DNA of 64,000 bases, from NCBI RefSeq assembly GCF_003576315.1, contig NZ_QWFZ01000003.1:496001-560000 (forward strand), given 5' to 3'. Made by a program: the position numbers and the translations under genes. The stretch's first letter is position 1, and every line of letters begins with the position of its first letter. This document shows, piece after piece, positions 7,993-18,713 of the stretch. Source of the DNA: Henriciella mobilis. Lineage in GTDB: Bacteria; Pseudomonadota; Alphaproteobacteria; Caulobacterales; Hyphomonadaceae. A model generated the notes under the pieces. The model did not search any database, was not told the DNA's origin, and saw only the letters and a list, made by a program, of their open reading frames with translations.

Positions 7993-8389
7993 GAAAGGCT
8001 TTCCAAGTCGGGTCAGCCCTGAAGAGACCCCTTCCACGAGCCCGCCAAACGGCGACGAGAACAACAAAGCGTAAGAGCTTGGTGTCAGGCAGAAGTCTGG
8101 CCTGTAACAATTCGTGATGAGCCGTGGTTTGTGGGACTAAGTCCCAAAACCAAAAGTCTTATAGCGCACGGTTTTAATGGGCTTTTTTTCGATCCCTTAA
8201 GCATCTCGGTTTGTGGAGCAGGGTCACATAAGGCACGGAAAAAGATAGGAAATCTTTTGGAGAGCACCTGATTAAAAGTCAGCTGCCCAACCTTCATACC
8301 CTCCGTGCTTTCGCTTGACCTGCCCAAAAAAACCTGCCCCACATAACTAATCGGTTTTCTCGGTTTCATGATTTTGAAAGGAGAGAACC
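7993..8389. other. Gene-poor stretch of about 400 bases
   Basis: No credible gene on either strand. The longest open frame here (minus strand, 8085-8411) has no ribosome site, no family resemblance and atypical codon use. The stretch is visibly richer in A and T than its neighbours, contains a near-perfect dyad at 8126-8151 and a T7 run near 8185, and ends with the leader of the miniprotein gene at 8390. A small RNA is possible but not demonstrated. Confidence 0.5.
8126..8151. repeat. Near-perfect inverted repeat (operator-like or hairpin)
   Basis: TGGGACT at 8132-8138, one central base, and AGTCCCA at 8140-8146 are perfectly complementary. The outer bases GGTTT (8126-8130) and AAACC (8147-8151) extend the pairing with one bulged G. 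A one-base centre suits a protein-binding dyad better than an RNA hairpin. No T run follows, so it is not a typical terminator. Confidence 0.45.
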
Positions 8390-8491
8390 GTGAAATTTCC
8401 AAGCTTGTCAAAAGTCGAGAGCGTGGCGGTCATTGCAAGCAGCATCATTCTTAGCGCTGCCGCGATCATTGCTATTGTGCGGCATGGCTAA
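8390..8491 (+). CDS. 33-residue single-span membrane miniprotein
   Basis: A short open frame starting with GTG at 8390. The sequence AAGGAGAG, six bases before it, is one of the better ribosome sites in the window. The product has an amphipathic N-terminus (KFPSLSKVES), a hydrophobic span at about residues 12-30 made of Val, Ile, Ala and Leu, and a basic tail (RHG). It lies in otherwise empty DNA. I do not recognise it. The ribosome site and membrane span argue for a real gene, but length alone gives little statistical support. Confidence 0.5.
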   Translation: MKFPSLSKVESVAVIASSIILSAAAIIAIVRHG

Positions 8492-8617
8492 GTGCTCACT
8501 TCAACACGGTTTGCCCATGGTGCCCATCACCCGCCCTGTAATCTGCGGAGAAATTTGGGAATGGGCCCCGCGGCGAGGCCGAGGGGACGCATTTCAAAGA
8601 CGTTGGTCTGACAGCGC

Positions 8618-10159
8618 CTAGACGTCGAGCACCATACGCTCGGGATCTTCAAGCGCTTCCTTGACGCGGACCAGGAAGGTCACCGCTTCCTTGCCGTCCA
8701 CGATCCGGTGGTCATAGGAGAGCGCGAGATACATCATCGGGCGGATCTCGACCTTGCCATTGATCGCTACCGGACGCTGCTCGATGCGGTGCATCCCGAG
8801 CACACCCGATTGCGGCGGGTTGAGGATCGGCGTCGACATCAGCGAGCCATAGACGCCGCCATTGGTGATGGTGAAGGTGCCGCCCTGCATGTCGCCAATC
8901 GAGAGCGAGCCGTCGCGGGCCTTCTTGCCAAGCTCGCCGATCGCCTTCTCGACACCGGCCAGCGAGAGCTCGTCACAGTCGCGCACGACGGGCACAACAA
9001 GGCCTTTGTCGGTGCCGACCGCGATGCCCATGTCGTAGAAGTTCTTGTAGATGATGTCAGAGCCGTCGATCTCGGCATTGACCGCCGGGATTTCCTTCAG
9101 CGCATTGACGCAGGCCTTCACGAAAAAGCCCATGAAGCCGAGCTTCACACCGTGCTTTTCGAGGAAGACATCCTTGTAGCGCGAGCGCAGGTCCATCACG
9201 GCAGACATGTCCACATCGTTGAATGTGGTCAGCATGGCGGCGGTGTCCTGCGCCTCTTTCAGGCGCCGGGCGATGGTCTGGCGAAGGCGCGTCATCTTCA
9301 CGCGCTCCTCGCGCGGTCCAATCTCGCGCGGGGCTTTCGACTGCTGCGGCTGGGACCCGCCCGGCTGGGCCGCCTTGTTCACGAATTCCAGAGCATCGGC
9401 CTTGGTCGCGCGGCCATCGCGGCCGGAGCCGGGGATGTTCTGCGGATCGACACCGGCTTCGGATGAAATCCGGCGCACGGACGGGGAAACCGGGCGGTCA
9501 TCGGCGGTCGACTGTGCCGGCTTTGCCGATTCGGCAGCCGCGGCGGGCTTCGACCCGGAGGATGCGGCAGCTGCACCGCCCGCCCCGGCGCTGATCCGCG
9601 CAATGACGGAGCCCGGCGACACGGTGTCGCCTGCGCTGACGAGGATTTCGGCAATCGTGCCATCGGCGCTGGCGGGGACTTCAAGGGCGACCTTGTCGGT
9701 TTCGATCTCGGCGATGGTCTCATCCTTGGAGACGCTGTCGCCGACCTTCTTCAGGAACTCGCCGATCGTGCCTTCGGTCACGCTTTCGCCCATGGCCGGC
9801 ACGGCCACGTCGACCAGGTCACCACCGCCAGAGGCCTTGGCCGGTTCGGCTTTCGGCTTGGGCGCTTCTTCCTTGGTCTCTTCGCTTTTCTTGTCGTCGC
9901 TCTTGGCGGACTTTGCGGCGCCATTGCCGCTGCCAAGGCGGCCGAGGACAGCGCCAATCTCGACCGTGTCGCCTTCCTTGGCGACGATTTCCGACAGGGT
10001 GCCGTCTGCCGTTGCGGCAACCTCTACAGACACCTTGTCGGTTTCAAGCTCGACCAGGACTTCGTCCTTGGATACCGAATCGCCTGCCTTTTTGAGCCAC
10101 TGGCCGACGGTCGCCTCGGTGACGCTTTCGCCGAGCTGCGGCACGATAATGTCAGTCAT
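8618..10159 (-). CDS. sucB: 2-oxoglutarate dehydrogenase E2, dihydrolipoyl succinyltransferase, with two lipoyl domains
   Basis: E2 core of the 2-oxoglutarate dehydrogenase complex, transferring succinyl groups from lipoyl-lysine to CoA. The 513 residues hold a first lipoyl domain (about 1-76, lysine 42 in ETDKV), an acidic/Lys/Pro/Ala linker, a second lipoyl domain (about 114-190, lysine 156 in ETDKV), an E1/E3-binding domain ([15 protein letters not shown]) and the acyltransferase core ending in [12 protein letters not shown]. Typical SucB has one lipoyl domain and about 400 residues. The C-terminal core and the position after sucA identify it as the succinyl, not acetyl, enzyme. It lies 28 bases after sucA. 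Confidence 0.95.
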   Translation of the reverse strand: MTDIIVPQLGESVTEATVGQWLKKAGDSVSKDEVLVELETDKVSVEVAATADGTLSEIVAKEGDTVEIGAVLGRLGSGNGAAKSAKSDDKKSEETKEEAPKPKAEPAKASGGGDLVDVAVPAMGESVTEGTIGEFLKKVGDSVSKDETIAEIETDKVALEVPASADGTIAEILVSAGDTVSPGSVIARISAGAGGAAAASSGSKPAAAAESAKPAQSTADDRPVSPSVRRISSEAGVDPQNIPGSGRDGRATKADALEFVNKAAQPGGSQPQQSKAPREIGPREERVKMTRLRQTIARRLKEAQDTAAMLTTFNDVDMSAVMDLRSRYKDVFLEKHGVKLGFMGFFVKACVNALKEIPAVNAEIDGSDIIYKNFYDMGIAVGTDKGLVVPVVRDCDELSLAGVEKAIGELGKKARDGSLSIGDMQGGTFTITNGGVYGSLMSTPILNPPQSGVLGMHRIEQRPVAINGKVEIRPMMYLALSYDHRIVDGKEAVTFLVRVKEALEDPERMVLDV

Positions 10160-10187
10160 GTCTAGTCCGTTTCGTATCTTGTTCTGG

Positions 10188-13100
10188 TCAGGCGGAGACG
10201 ATGCTGTCTTCCACCGGCTGGTCACCCAGCGCAGCAGCGATGAGAGCATCTTTTTCCTTGTTATGTTGGGCGAGCAGGCCGGTCGCTGTTGCCGCCGATG
10301 GCGGGCGGCCCGCATATTTCGGGCGCGGATGCTTGCAGCCGGCCTGATTGCTGGTCCACTCGATCTCATCGCGCATGAACGTCCAGCCGCCCATATTGCG
10401 CGGCTCTTCCTGGCACCAGACCATCTCGGCGCCCTTGAACCGCTTCAGTTCCTGGATCAGCGACTTGCGCGGCACGGGGTAGAATTGCTCGACGCGTAGC
10501 AGGTAGATGTCGTCGGTGCCCTTTTCCTCGCGCGCCTCGAACAGGTCGTAATAGACCTTGCCCGAACACAGCACGACGCGGCGGATCTTCTCATCCTTGA
10601 CGAGTTTCACCTTGCCCTCGCGGCCCGGCGTCTCGGCATCGTCCCAGAGAACGCGGTGGAAGGAGGATTTGGTGTTCAGGTCGTCCAGCGAGGACACTGC
10701 CAGCTTGTGACGCAAAAGCGATTTCGGCGTCATGATGATCAGCGGCTTGCGGAAATCGCGGTGGATCTGGCGGCGCAGGGCGTGGAAATAGTTCGCCGGC
10801 GTCGTGAGATTGACCACCTGCATATTGTCTTCGGCACACATCTGCAGGAACCGCTCGAGCCGGGCAGACGAGTGCTCCGGACCCTGGCCCTCATAGCCAT
10901 GCGGCAGCAGGCAGACCAGGCCGCTCATCCGCAGCCATTTGCGCTCGGCCGAGGAGATGAACTGGTCGAAGAAGACCTGCGCGCCATTCGCGAAGTCGCC
11001 GAACTGCGCCTCCCAGAGGACAAGGCAGTTCGGATCGGCCAGCGAATAGCCATACTCATAGCCCAGCACCGCCTCCTCGGAGAGGAGCGAGTCGATCACT
11101 TCATAGTGCGCGGCGTCCGGCCCGAGATTGTTCAGCGGCGTGTAGCGGTCGCCGCTATGCTGGTCGACGAAGTGGCTGTGGCGCTGGGAGAAGGTGCCGC
11201 GGCCGGAATCCTGGCCCGACAGGCGAACCGGGAAACCCTCATCGAGCAGCGTGGCGAAGGCCAGGTGCTCGGCCGTGGCCCAGTCGAGACCATTGCCGGA
11301 GGTGATCGCCTCGCGGCGCGCATCGATCACCCGGCGCAGCGTCTTGTGGACATCGACATTGTCCGGGATCGTGGTGATCTTTTCACCGACTTCCTGGAGC
11401 TTCTTCTTCGCAACGCCGGTCTTGCCACGGCGCTCATCATCCTCAGGCAGGCCGAGGCCGGACCATTCACCGTCCAGCCAGTCGGCCTTCTCGGTCTTCA
11501 GTCCCTTGCCTTCCTCGAACGCCTTGTCGAGGAAATCCTCGAAATCCTTGATCTGCTGTTCGACTTCGTCAGCGGTGACCAGGCCCTCTTCAACAAGGCG
11601 CTTGGCATAGATCTCGCGGGTCGATTCATGGCCCTTGATCTTGGTGTACATGACCGGCTGGGTGAACATCGGTTCGTCACCCTCATTGTGGCCGAACCGG
11701 CGGTAGCAGAACATGTCGATGACGACGTCCTTGCCGAATTTCTGCCGGTACTCGGTCGCAACCTTGGCGACATAGGTCACCGCTTCGGGATCATCGCCGT
11801 TTACGTGGAAGATCGGCGCCTGCACCATCAGCGCAACGTCCGAGGGATAGGGCGAGGAGCGCGAATACATCGGGCTCGTCGTGAAGCCGATCTGGTTGTT
11901 GACGATAAAGTGGATCGTCCCGCCGGTGCGATAGCCTGCCAGGCCCGACAGCGCGAAGCATTCCGACACGACGCCCTGCCCGGCAAAGGCCGCATCGCCG
12001 TGCAGCAGCAATGGCAGCTTGTGCGAACGGTCCAGCGTGCCGGTCTCTTCGGCTTCCATCGCCTGCTTGGCGCGCGCGCGGCCGAGCACGACCGGATTCA
12101 CCGCCTCGAGGTGCGAGGGGTTGGCGTTCATGGTCAGGTGGACGTCATTGCCGTCGAAGGCGCGGTCGGAGGACGCGCCGAGGTGGTATTTCACGTCGCC
12201 GGAGCCGAAGCCTTCAGCGCCCTGCGTTGAGCCGCCCTGGAATTCGTGGAAGATCTTCTCGTACGGCTTGCCCATCACGGCGGCCAGCATGTTGAGGCGT
12301 CCGCGGTGCGGCATGCCGATGACGATCTCGTTCACGCCGAGCGCGCCACCGCGCTTGATGATCTGCTCCAGCGCCGGGACAGCTGCTTCGCCGCCATCAA
12401 GGCCGAAGCGCTTGGTGCCGGGATAGCGCCGGTGGAGGAAGCGCTCGAAGGTTTCCGCCTCGATCAGCTTGGCGAGGATCGCCTTCTTGCCTTCCGGCGT
12501 GAACGCCACGCCCTTGTCCGGGCCCTCGATCCGCTCCTGCAGCCAGGCCTTCTCGACCGGGTTGGAGATGTGCTGGAACTCGACACCGATGGTCGAGCAA
12601 TAGGTCCGCTTCAGGATGTCGACCATTTCTGGAATGGTCGCATAGTCGAGGCCAAGATAGCCGTCGATGAAGATGCGCCGGTCCATATCGGACGCAGTGA
12701 AACCATAGCTTGCCGGATCCAGCTCGGGCTGGGTGTCCTTGTTCTCCATGGCCAGCGGGTCGAGCTGGGCAGCCAGATGGCCGCGCACGCGGTAGGCGCG
12801 AATCATCTGCACGGCACGGATTGAATCCTTCACCGCGATCTCGAGATCGGCCTCCGAGGCGCCCGGCTTGTCAGCCTTGATCTTGTCACGAAGCTTCGGC
12901 TCAAGCGCGGCCCAGTTGCCGTCAAAGGCTGCGACCTGGTCGGCATCGGCCGGGGCCGGCCAGCGATCACGCTTCCAGCTTGCGCCATCGGCATTGCGTT
13001 CGGCTGCATCGCCGCCATCGCCGAGCTCGCGGAAGAAATCCCGCCAGCTTTCCGGCACCGAACCGGGATCACGGGCATAAGCGGCCTGCATCTTCTCGAT

Positions 13101-13196
13101 CCAGACCGCGCTGCCGCCATAAAGGAATGCCGTATCAAGCATGGCGCTGTTACGCGCGCTGCGCTTTCCGGTTACCGGTGATCCGTCATCTGCCAT
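10188..13196 (-). CDS. sucA: 2-oxoglutarate dehydrogenase E1 component
   Basis: Thiamine-diphosphate enzyme that decarboxylates 2-oxoglutarate and succinylates the lipoyl group of E2. The 1002-residue length is normal for the family. The N-terminal segment ([17 protein letters not shown]) matches the E2-contact region. The core shows [18 protein letters not shown], the cofactor motif [11 protein letters not shown] and [13 protein letters not shown]. It is the third gene of sucC-sucD-sucA-sucB, 89 bases after sucD. No lpd gene follows in the window, so E3 must be encoded elsewhere. Confidence 0.97.
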   Translation of the reverse strand: MADDGSPVTGKRSARNSAMLDTAFLYGGSAVWIEKMQAAYARDPGSVPESWRDFFRELGDGGDAAERNADGASWKRDRWPAPADADQVAAFDGNWAALEPKLRDKIKADKPGASEADLEIAVKDSIRAVQMIRAYRVRGHLAAQLDPLAMENKDTQPELDPASYGFTASDMDRRIFIDGYLGLDYATIPEMVDILKRTYCSTIGVEFQHISNPVEKAWLQERIEGPDKGVAFTPEGKKAILAKLIEAETFERFLHRRYPGTKRFGLDGGEAAVPALEQIIKRGGALGVNEIVIGMPHRGRLNMLAAVMGKPYEKIFHEFQGGSTQGAEGFGSGDVKYHLGASSDRAFDGNDVHLTMNANPSHLEAVNPVVLGRARAKQAMEAEETGTLDRSHKLPLLLHGDAAFAGQGVVSECFALSGLAGYRTGGTIHFIVNNQIGFTTSPMYSRSSPYPSDVALMVQAPIFHVNGDDPEAVTYVAKVATEYRQKFGKDVVIDMFCYRRFGHNEGDEPMFTQPVMYTKIKGHESTREIYAKRLVEEGLVTADEVEQQIKDFEDFLDKAFEEGKGLKTEKADWLDGEWSGLGLPEDDERRGKTGVAKKKLQEVGEKITTIPDNVDVHKTLRRVIDARREAITSGNGLDWATAEHLAFATLLDEGFPVRLSGQDSGRGTFSQRHSHFVDQHSGDRYTPLNNLGPDAAHYEVIDSLLSEEAVLGYEYGYSLADPNCLVLWEAQFGDFANGAQVFFDQFISSAERKWLRMSGLVCLLPHGYEGQGPEHSSARLERFLQMCAEDNMQVVNLTTPANYFHALRRQIHRDFRKPLIIMTPKSLLRHKLAVSSLDDLNTKSSFHRVLWDDAETPGREGKVKLVKDEKIRRVVLCSGKVYYDLFEAREEKGTDDIYLLRVEQFYPVPRKSLIQELKRFKGAEMVWCQEEPRNMGGWTFMRDEIEWTSNQAGCKHPRPKYAGRPPSAATATGLLAQHNKEKDALIAAALGDQPVEDSIVSA

Positions 13197-13285
13197 CTCA
13201 ACACCGTCCTGTTACTTGTGTGGACGGCCCGGCGGGGTCTTTTGGGCCTCGTCTGGCCGCCATCCGAACCTGATATAGTCCGGGA

Positions 13286-14188
13286 CTAACCTTTAAGAAC
13301 CTCTACCATGGTATCGCCGAGGCGCGCAGGGCTCGGTGACACCTTGATACCGGCTTCTTCCATTGCTGCGATCTTGGACGGGGCATCGCCCTTGCCGCCC
13401 GAAACAATGGCACCGGCATGGCCCATGGTGCGGCCCGGAGGCGCCGTGCGGCCAGCGATGAAGCCGACCATCGGCTTCTTGCGGCCCTTCTTCGCCTCGT
13501 CCTTCAGGAATTGTGCAGCTTCCTCTTCAGCCGAGCCGCCAATCTCACCGATCATGATGATCGATTCGGTGGCGTCATCGGCGAGGAACAGTTCCAGCAC
13601 GTCGATGAAGTTTGTGCCGTTGACCGGGTCACCGCCAATGCCGACCGCCGTCGTCTGGCCGAGGCCGACATTCGAGGTTTGGAAGACGGCTTCATAGGTC
13701 AGCGTGCCGGAACGCGAGACGACGCCGACAGAGCCTTTCTGGAAGATCTTGCCCGGCATGATGCCGATCTTGCACTCTTCCGGGGTGAGCACACCCGGGC
13801 AGTTCGGGCCGATGAGGCGCGACTTCGACTTCTCGAGTTTGGCCTTCACGCGCACCATGTCGAGAACCGGGACGCCTTCGGTGATGCAGACGATCAGCGG
13901 GATTTCCGCGTCAATGGCTTCCTCGATGGCGGCGGCTGCGCCGACCGGCGGCACATAGATGACCGACGCCGTGGCGCCGGTGGCTTCCTTGGCCTCGCCG
14001 GCATTGGCGTAGATCGGCAGCTCGACGCCTTTGTCGGACACCCATTTCTGGCCGGCCTTCTTGGGGTGCGTACCGGCAACCATCTTGGTGCCGTAATACT
14101 CAAGTGCCTGGTTGGTGTGGAACGAGCCGGTATTGCCGGTCAGGCCCTGCACGATGACTTTGGTGTTCTTGTCGATGAGAATGGACAT
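13286..14188 (-). CDS. sucD: Succinyl-CoA synthetase alpha subunit
   Basis: Forms the alpha subunit of succinyl-CoA ligase, which makes ATP or GTP from succinyl-CoA. The 300-residue protein has the CoA-binding Rossmann region ([12 protein letters not shown]) and the active-site phosphohistidine in TMGHAGAIV. The cysteine-proline CoA segment (GPNCPGV) is present. It lies 57 bases after sucC and shares its operon. Confidence 0.97.
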   Translation of the reverse strand: MSILIDKNTKVIVQGLTGNTGSFHTNQALEYYGTKMVAGTHPKKAGQKWVSDKGVELPIYANAGEAKEATGATASVIYVPPVGAAAAIEEAIDAEIPLIVCITEGVPVLDMVRVKAKLEKSKSRLIGPNCPGVLTPEECKIGIMPGKIFQKGSVGVVSRSGTLTYEAVFQTSNVGLGQTTAVGIGGDPVNGTNFIDVLELFLADDATESIIMIGEIGGSAEEEAAQFLKDEAKKGRKKPMVGFIAGRTAPPGRTMGHAGAIVSGGKGDAPSKIAAMEEAGIKVSPSPARLGDTMVEVLKG

Positions 14189-14245
14189 GAATGTGGTCCC
14201 TGAAATCTGTTCGCGCGCTGTTGAGGCGCGTCAATCCTGTTTGGC

Positions 14246-15439
14246 TTAGGCGCGGATGGCTTCGGTGATCTTCTTCGCCGCGTCGTCGAGGTCGTCGGCG
14301 GGGATCACGTTGAGGCCGGAATTGGCGATGATGGCCTTGCCCTCATCGACATTCGTGCCTTCGAGGCGAACAACCAGCGGCACGGCGAGGTTGGTTTCCT
14401 TCACCGCGGCGATCACACCCTCGGCAATGACGTCACACTTCATGATGCCGCCGAAGATGTTGACCAGGATGCCCTTCACATTCGGGTCCTTCATGATGAT
14501 CTTGAAGGCCGCTGCGACCTTCTCCTTGCCGGCGCCGCCGCCGACATCGCAGAAGTTCGCCGGCTCTTCGCCGTAGAGCTTGATGATGTCCATGGTCGCC
14601 ATGGCCAGGCCCGCACCGTTGACCATGCAGCCAATCGTGCCGTCGAGGGCGATGTAGGCGAGGTCCCATTCGGAGGCCTCGATTTCCTTCTCGTCTTCCT
14701 CGGTCTTGTCGCGCAGCTCCTGGATGTCCGGGTGGCGGAACAGGGCATTGCCGTCGAACGAAACCTTGGCGTCGAGGACGCGCAGATGGCCGTCCTCCAT
14801 GACGATGAGCGGATTGATCTCCAGCATCGACATGTCCTTCTCGGTGAAGGCCTTGTAGAGGATCGGGAAGAGCTTCATGCCGTCTTCGCGCGCCGAGCCT
14901 TCAAGCTTCAGCGCATCGCAGAGCTGGGCGCTGTCCTTGTCGGTGACGCCCGCCATCGGGTCGATCGGCAGGGTGAGGATCTTTTCCGGCGTGTCGTGCG
15001 CGACTTCCTCGATGTCCATGCCACCCTCGGTCGAGGCGACGAAGGCCGGCTTGCCGGTCGCGCGGTCGATCAGCAGGGAGAGATAAAGCTCGCGGTCGAT
15101 GTCGGCGCCGTCTTCAATATAGAGGCGGTTGACCTGCTTGCCGTCCTTGCCGGTCTGCGCGGTGACGAGGTGCTTGCCCAGCATCTGCTCGGCGAACTTG
15201 AAGACGTCTTCCTTGTTGAAGGCGAGGCGGACACCGCCCTTTTCGCCGGCTTCAGCCTCCACGAACTTGCCCTTGCCGCGTCCGCCTGCATGGATCTGGC
15301 TTTTGACGACCCAGAGCGGCCCCGGCAGCGTATCGACTGCCTTCTGGACATCGTCGAGCGAAAGGACCGGCACACCGGCAGCAACGGGCGCGCCATAGGA
15401 TTTCAGGACGGCTTTGGCCTGATATTCGTGAATGTTCAT
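14246..15439 (-). CDS. sucC: Succinyl-CoA synthetase beta subunit
   Basis: ATP-grasp subunit of succinyl-CoA ligase, 397 residues, full length. Recognisable segments are [16 protein letters not shown] at the start, [14 protein letters not shown] in the nucleotide-binding domain, EINPLIV and [14 protein letters not shown] in the centre, and [12 protein letters not shown] in the C-terminal domain. It is the first gene of the TCA operon; mdh, which often precedes sucC in this class, is absent, so the promoter should lie in 15440-15566. Confidence 0.97.
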   Translation of the reverse strand: MNIHEYQAKAVLKSYGAPVAAGVPVLSLDDVQKAVDTLPGPLWVVKSQIHAGGRGKGKFVEAEAGEKGGVRLAFNKEDVFKFAEQMLGKHLVTAQTGKDGKQVNRLYIEDGADIDRELYLSLLIDRATGKPAFVASTEGGMDIEEVAHDTPEKILTLPIDPMAGVTDKDSAQLCDALKLEGSAREDGMKLFPILYKAFTEKDMSMLEINPLIVMEDGHLRVLDAKVSFDGNALFRHPDIQELRDKTEEDEKEIEASEWDLAYIALDGTIGCMVNGAGLAMATMDIIKLYGEEPANFCDVGGGAGKEKVAAAFKIIMKDPNVKGILVNIFGGIMKCDVIAEGVIAAVKETNLAVPLVVRLEGTNVDEGKAIIANSGLNVIPADDLDDAAKKITEAIRA

Positions 15440-15566
15440 GAGTGGAAATCGCCTCTTGGATCAATGGGCATTGCGGGCCCGGATGGCCCTGTAAAACTCG
15501 TCGCCTTATATCACCGCAAACTGCTGGTGCAACCGAATGGGTCCGTTAGATGAACCCAGCCTCCGT

Positions 15567-16805
15567 TTATTCCGTACGCGGGTCGATTTCGGCGACTTCT
15601 GCGGTGGACGGAAGCGCAATATTCCACGGTTCCTGATCTTCCTGGGGCACATCCTTGCGTGAGGCCCGTCGCCACAGCATTGAAAAGCTCAGCAGGGCGG
15701 ACAGAATTGCGGCCAGCAGGAAGAGGCCTCCCTGCGTAAAGGGCAGGTTGAAGGCGAAACCGGACAGCGGCGGACCGATCACCGAGCCGAAGGCCCAGAC
15801 AAAGAGCAGTCCCGCCATCACGCGCGCAATCTGCGGCGCCTCGGCCCGGTCGATCGCATGCGCGACACCGATGCCGTAGAAGGACAGCGACCCGGCGCCC
15901 CAGACCGCCAGTGCGACGAGAATGATGTTCGAGGGCAGGCCCGGCATCAGGCCCAGCACCAGGGCGGCGAGGCTTGCAATAGCGCCCATGGCCGCGATGA
16001 CGACCCTACGGTCGAAATGGTCCGATATACGTCCGGCCGGCCACTGACTGATCAGGCCGCCGATCCACGCAGCAGCGGCTGCCAGGGCGGCTGCCCCGGT
16101 CGCGCCGCCCGCCACATCCGGCAGCGCGACGCCAGCATAGATAGGCAGGAGGGCCATGGTGCCGCTATTGATGACACCCGCCAGGAACACCGAAATCACG
16201 GCAGCCGGCGCGAGCTTGAACAGGCGCGTCAGCCGGAAGGCTTCGGTGCCAGGCGGCGGCGGTTCGCCCCGGCGCGTCAGGCAGACCGGCAGCAGCGACA
16301 GGACCAGGAAGATCGCACACCACAGGTATGGCCGGAAATCGATGGGCGCGAGACCGGCGACGAAGAACGGGCCGAGCACGAGCGAGACCTTGGCGATCAG
16401 GTGGTAGAATCCGCTGACACTGCCCCGGCTCTTGGCCGACACCGTCGCGCCAAGCCAGGACTCGATGGAGGAAAACATCCAGGCAAACGCAGCGCCCTGG
16501 ATAATGCGGACAATGGTCCAGCCGATCGGGTCGAGCGCCAGCTGCATTGCGAGGACACTGGCCCCGCAGACGGCAGCCGCCGCCGAGAAGACGCGGATAT
16601 TGCCGAACAGGATAATGGCCGTGGAGGAGTACCAGGCCCCGACCATGAAGCCGACCGCATGACCCGCCGCGATCGCGCCGATCAGCCCTGGCGAGACGCC
16701 CAGCGTCTCCAGGCCAAGCGGGGTCACCACGCCAAGGATGCCGCCGCCCAGCTGCAGGAACGCCGCTGCCGCGATCAGCGCCCAGACATTGCGATAGTCA
16801 GCCAT
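15567..16805 (-). CDS. MFS transporter
   Basis: A 412-residue inner-membrane protein with twelve predicted spans in two six-helix halves. The overall plan resembles the YcaD/UMF1-like major facilitator group often annotated as drug or sugar efflux. The segment QWPAGRISDHFDRRVVI after the seventh span is the repeated loop motif of the family. The C-terminus is a charged cytoplasmic tail. The substrate cannot be inferred. It has its own start 51 bases after the end of the PhoD-like gene and may be cotranscribed with it. Confidence 0.85.
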   Translation of the reverse strand: MADYRNVWALIAAAAFLQLGGGILGVVTPLGLETLGVSPGLIGAIAAGHAVGFMVGAWYSSTAIILFGNIRVFSAAAAVCGASVLAMQLALDPIGWTIVRIIQGAAFAWMFSSIESWLGATVSAKSRGSVSGFYHLIAKVSLVLGPFFVAGLAPIDFRPYLWCAIFLVLSLLPVCLTRRGEPPPPGTEAFRLTRLFKLAPAAVISVFLAGVINSGTMALLPIYAGVALPDVAGGATGAAALAAAAAWIGGLISQWPAGRISDHFDRRVVIAAMGAIASLAALVLGLMPGLPSNIILVALAVWGAGSLSFYGIGVAHAIDRAEAPQIARVMAGLLFVWAFGSVIGPPLSGFAFNLPFTQGGLFLLAAILSALLSFSMLWRRASRKDVPQEDQEPWNIALPSTAEVAEIDPRTE

Positions 16806-16856
16806 GGCCGTTCCTCAACGCTACGCGGCGCGAATCGGCGCCGGTCTTCCTGCGGT

Positions 16857-18053
16857 CTAGTCTACCCCAATGTCCGAAAAGGCAATGTCGTTGCGCCGTG
16901 CCGTCTTACCTTCGCCATCCTTGAGGATGAGCGAGACGGTCTTGCCGGCCCAGTCGATCTCGACGGCGCCATAATTCTCCGGCGGGAAGGCCGCGCCGAT
17001 CTGGCGCGTATCGCGCTCATCGCTTTCGGTTGCAAAGGAAAGGTTCAGCGAGGAGGCTGTCAGCTCATTGGCCGCATAGGGCAGCGCGCCGCGCTCTTCA
17101 TAAACGAAGCCGCTATGGCGGTCACCGGACAGGAAGACGACGCCGCCGGCCTCGGTGGACTTCACCAGGTCGAACAAGCGCTGGCGCTCGACCGGCATGG
17201 TCGACCAGGCCTCCCAGCCGTGCACGGTCGGCATCACCTGGATGGATGAGACGATGAAGCGGATATCAGCCGGGTCCTGCAGCCGGTTTTCCAGCCAGGT
17301 CCACTGTTCGGTGCCGAGCATGTCCTGCGGCTCATCGGCTGGGGTGGGGATGTAACGCTCCTTGCCGGGCGCACCGTACTCGTCGGTCGGCGTCAGGTCG
17401 GAGCGGAAGAAGCGCGTGTCGAGCACGATGACCTGCACGCGCTGACCCTCGGGGCCGAAGCTGCGCGCATAATAGGTGCCGGGCCACTGACCGACATCCT
17501 CGCCGTCGAGGCCCCAGAAGGTCTCGTGAATGCGTTCGGCGAAAGCCTTGAAAGGAAAGTTCTTGCCGGAATCATTGGCGCCATAGTCGTGGTCGTCCCA
17601 GGCCACCATCATCGGGAATTTCTCGCGTGCGGCGATGAATTCCTCGCGGGTGGCCAGCTCCGCGAAGCTCTCGCGCAATTCGTCCAGCTCCGGCTCATTG
17701 ATCGAATAGGCGCGCCCGTCGCGGTCGCCATAGACATTGTCGCCAATCATCAGGAAAAGGTCGGCCTCTTCGCTGGCGAGCTGCGCCAGGGTCGGGCTTT
17801 CCAGCTCCTCATCATTGCAGGAGGCCACGAGAATGCGGCTGATGACGGCATCCTCGCCGGGCAGCGCCACGCCCTCCGGCGCGCGCGGCAGGCTTGAGGC
17901 GGGGACATCATCATAATAGCGATTCAGCGCCTCGACGGCGGATTTCGGGGCCGGTTCGAAGATGTTTGGCAGGACAGACCCGCCTTCCTGCGTCACACAG
18001 GCCGACAGCATCAGTGCGCCCGCCAATAGTCCCGTTACCGCCCTGACCGCCAT
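16857..18053 (-). CDS. PhoD-like alkaline phosphatase/phosphodiesterase lipoprotein
   Basis: A metal-dependent phosphoesterase of the PhoD family, 398 residues. The N-terminus is a lipoprotein signal with lipobox LSAC near residue 18, so the enzyme should be membrane-anchored on the periplasmic side. Metal and active-site motifs appear in order: MIGDNVYGDRDG, AWDDHDYGANDSG, LDTRFFRSDL, SSIQVMPTVHGWEAW and LSGDRHSGFVYEE. The start at 18053 is fixed by an AGGGAGG ribosome site; a longer in-frame start lacks one. The true substrate (phosphodiester, teichoic or phospholipid) is unknown. Confidence 0.88.
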   Translation of the reverse strand: MAVRAVTGLLAGALMLSACVTQEGGSVLPNIFEPAPKSAVEALNRYYDDVPASSLPRAPEGVALPGEDAVISRILVASCNDEELESPTLAQLASEEADLFLMIGDNVYGDRDGRAYSINEPELDELRESFAELATREEFIAAREKFPMMVAWDDHDYGANDSGKNFPFKAFAERIHETFWGLDGEDVGQWPGTYYARSFGPEGQRVQVIVLDTRFFRSDLTPTDEYGAPGKERYIPTPADEPQDMLGTEQWTWLENRLQDPADIRFIVSSIQVMPTVHGWEAWSTMPVERQRLFDLVKSTEAGGVVFLSGDRHSGFVYEERGALPYAANELTASSLNLSFATESDERDTRQIGAAFPPENYGAVEIDWAGKTVSLILKDGEGKTARRNDIAFSDIGVD

Positions 18054-18076
18054 GAATGCCTCCCTCGAAAATGACA

Positions 18077-18100
18077 ACGCCCGGCCTTTATGCCGGGCGT
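18077..18100. terminator. Hairpin between DUF2306 gene and PhoD-like gene
   Basis: A perfect 9-base G+C-rich stem, 18077-18085 with 18092-18100, and a 6-base loop, 28 bases past the stop of the DUF2306 gene and just upstream of the PhoD-like ribosome site. There is no clean T run, so it could be a weak terminator, an RNA-stabilising hairpin or a leader structure for the downstream gene. Confidence 0.4.
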
Positions 18101-18128
18101 CGCCGATGTCCGAAAGGGTCCAACTGGC

Positions 18129-18677
18129 TCAGGTGGTAAAGAAAACCTCCCACATCAGCCGGCCGGGGAGCATCGAGAACAGGCCGGCAATCAGCATCGC
18201 GCCGACGAACATGCCCGTCATCTCCTTGCGGTGCTTGGCGACATCGCGCCGGCGGATGGCGGCGATGCCCATGGGCAGACCGATCATCGTCCAGGCCGAG
18301 AGCGCATGGATCGGGCTGAAATGGGTCTCGAAGATCATGGTGATGAAGAAGGACGAGCCGGCCGTTACGGCCATGGCGACGACCCAGGTCCAGCCGAGCG
18401 TACGGTGCAGGCGGAAGCCCTTCGGCGCGAACATCAGCACCGTGCCGACCAGCAGCGTCGTTACCGCGGCTGCCACGTGGATCTGGACCGCCGTCTCCGA
18501 GCGCAGCAGTGGCGACAGGTCGATCCGGAAGCGCGGCACCGCCTGGAAATGCATCAGGATCGCGATGCTCAGCGCGGCGTAGACCACCAGCGCGATCGAG
18601 ATCATCCACGTATTCTTTGATATCCGGCCAAGGCGGGATTTAAGCGTGGGTTGGGAGGAAACGTCTGTGAGGCTCAT
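18129..18677 (-). CDS. DUF2306 family membrane protein
   Basis: A 182-residue protein with four hydrophobic spans and the DUF2306 pattern: HVAAAVTTLLVGTVLMF, HRTLGWTWV, and HALSAWTMIGLPMG, each with a conserved histidine that might bind haem or a quinone-like cofactor. The function is not established. It is downstream of the DUF2141 gene on the same strand, 36 bases after its stop, so the two are probably one operon divergent from a LytTR regulator. Confidence 0.8.
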   Translation of the reverse strand: MSLTDVSSQPTLKSRLGRISKNTWMISIALVVYAALSIAILMHFQAVPRFRIDLSPLLRSETAVQIHVAAAVTTLLVGTVLMFAPKGFRLHRTLGWTWVVAMAVTAGSSFFITMIFETHFSPIHALSAWTMIGLPMGIAAIRRRDVAKHRKEMTGMFVGAMLIAGLFSMLPGRLMWEVFFTT

Positions 18678-18713
18678 GATTTTATCTCCGCAAGAGGGTG
18701 TCGCGGCTGCGGC

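Noticed and set aside
8085-8411. Minus-strand frame of 108 codons in the gene-poor region
   Set aside because: No ribosome site, no hydrophobic or domain pattern, and it overlaps the better-supported miniprotein gene.
10656-12230. Long plus-strand frame opposite sucA
   Set aside because: It mirrors the confidently identified sucA, has no ribosome site and no family pattern.
15858-17249. Plus-strand frame of 463 codons spanning the MFS and PhoD-like genes
   Set aside because: It crosses two clearly identified genes on the other strand and has a shadow-type composition.
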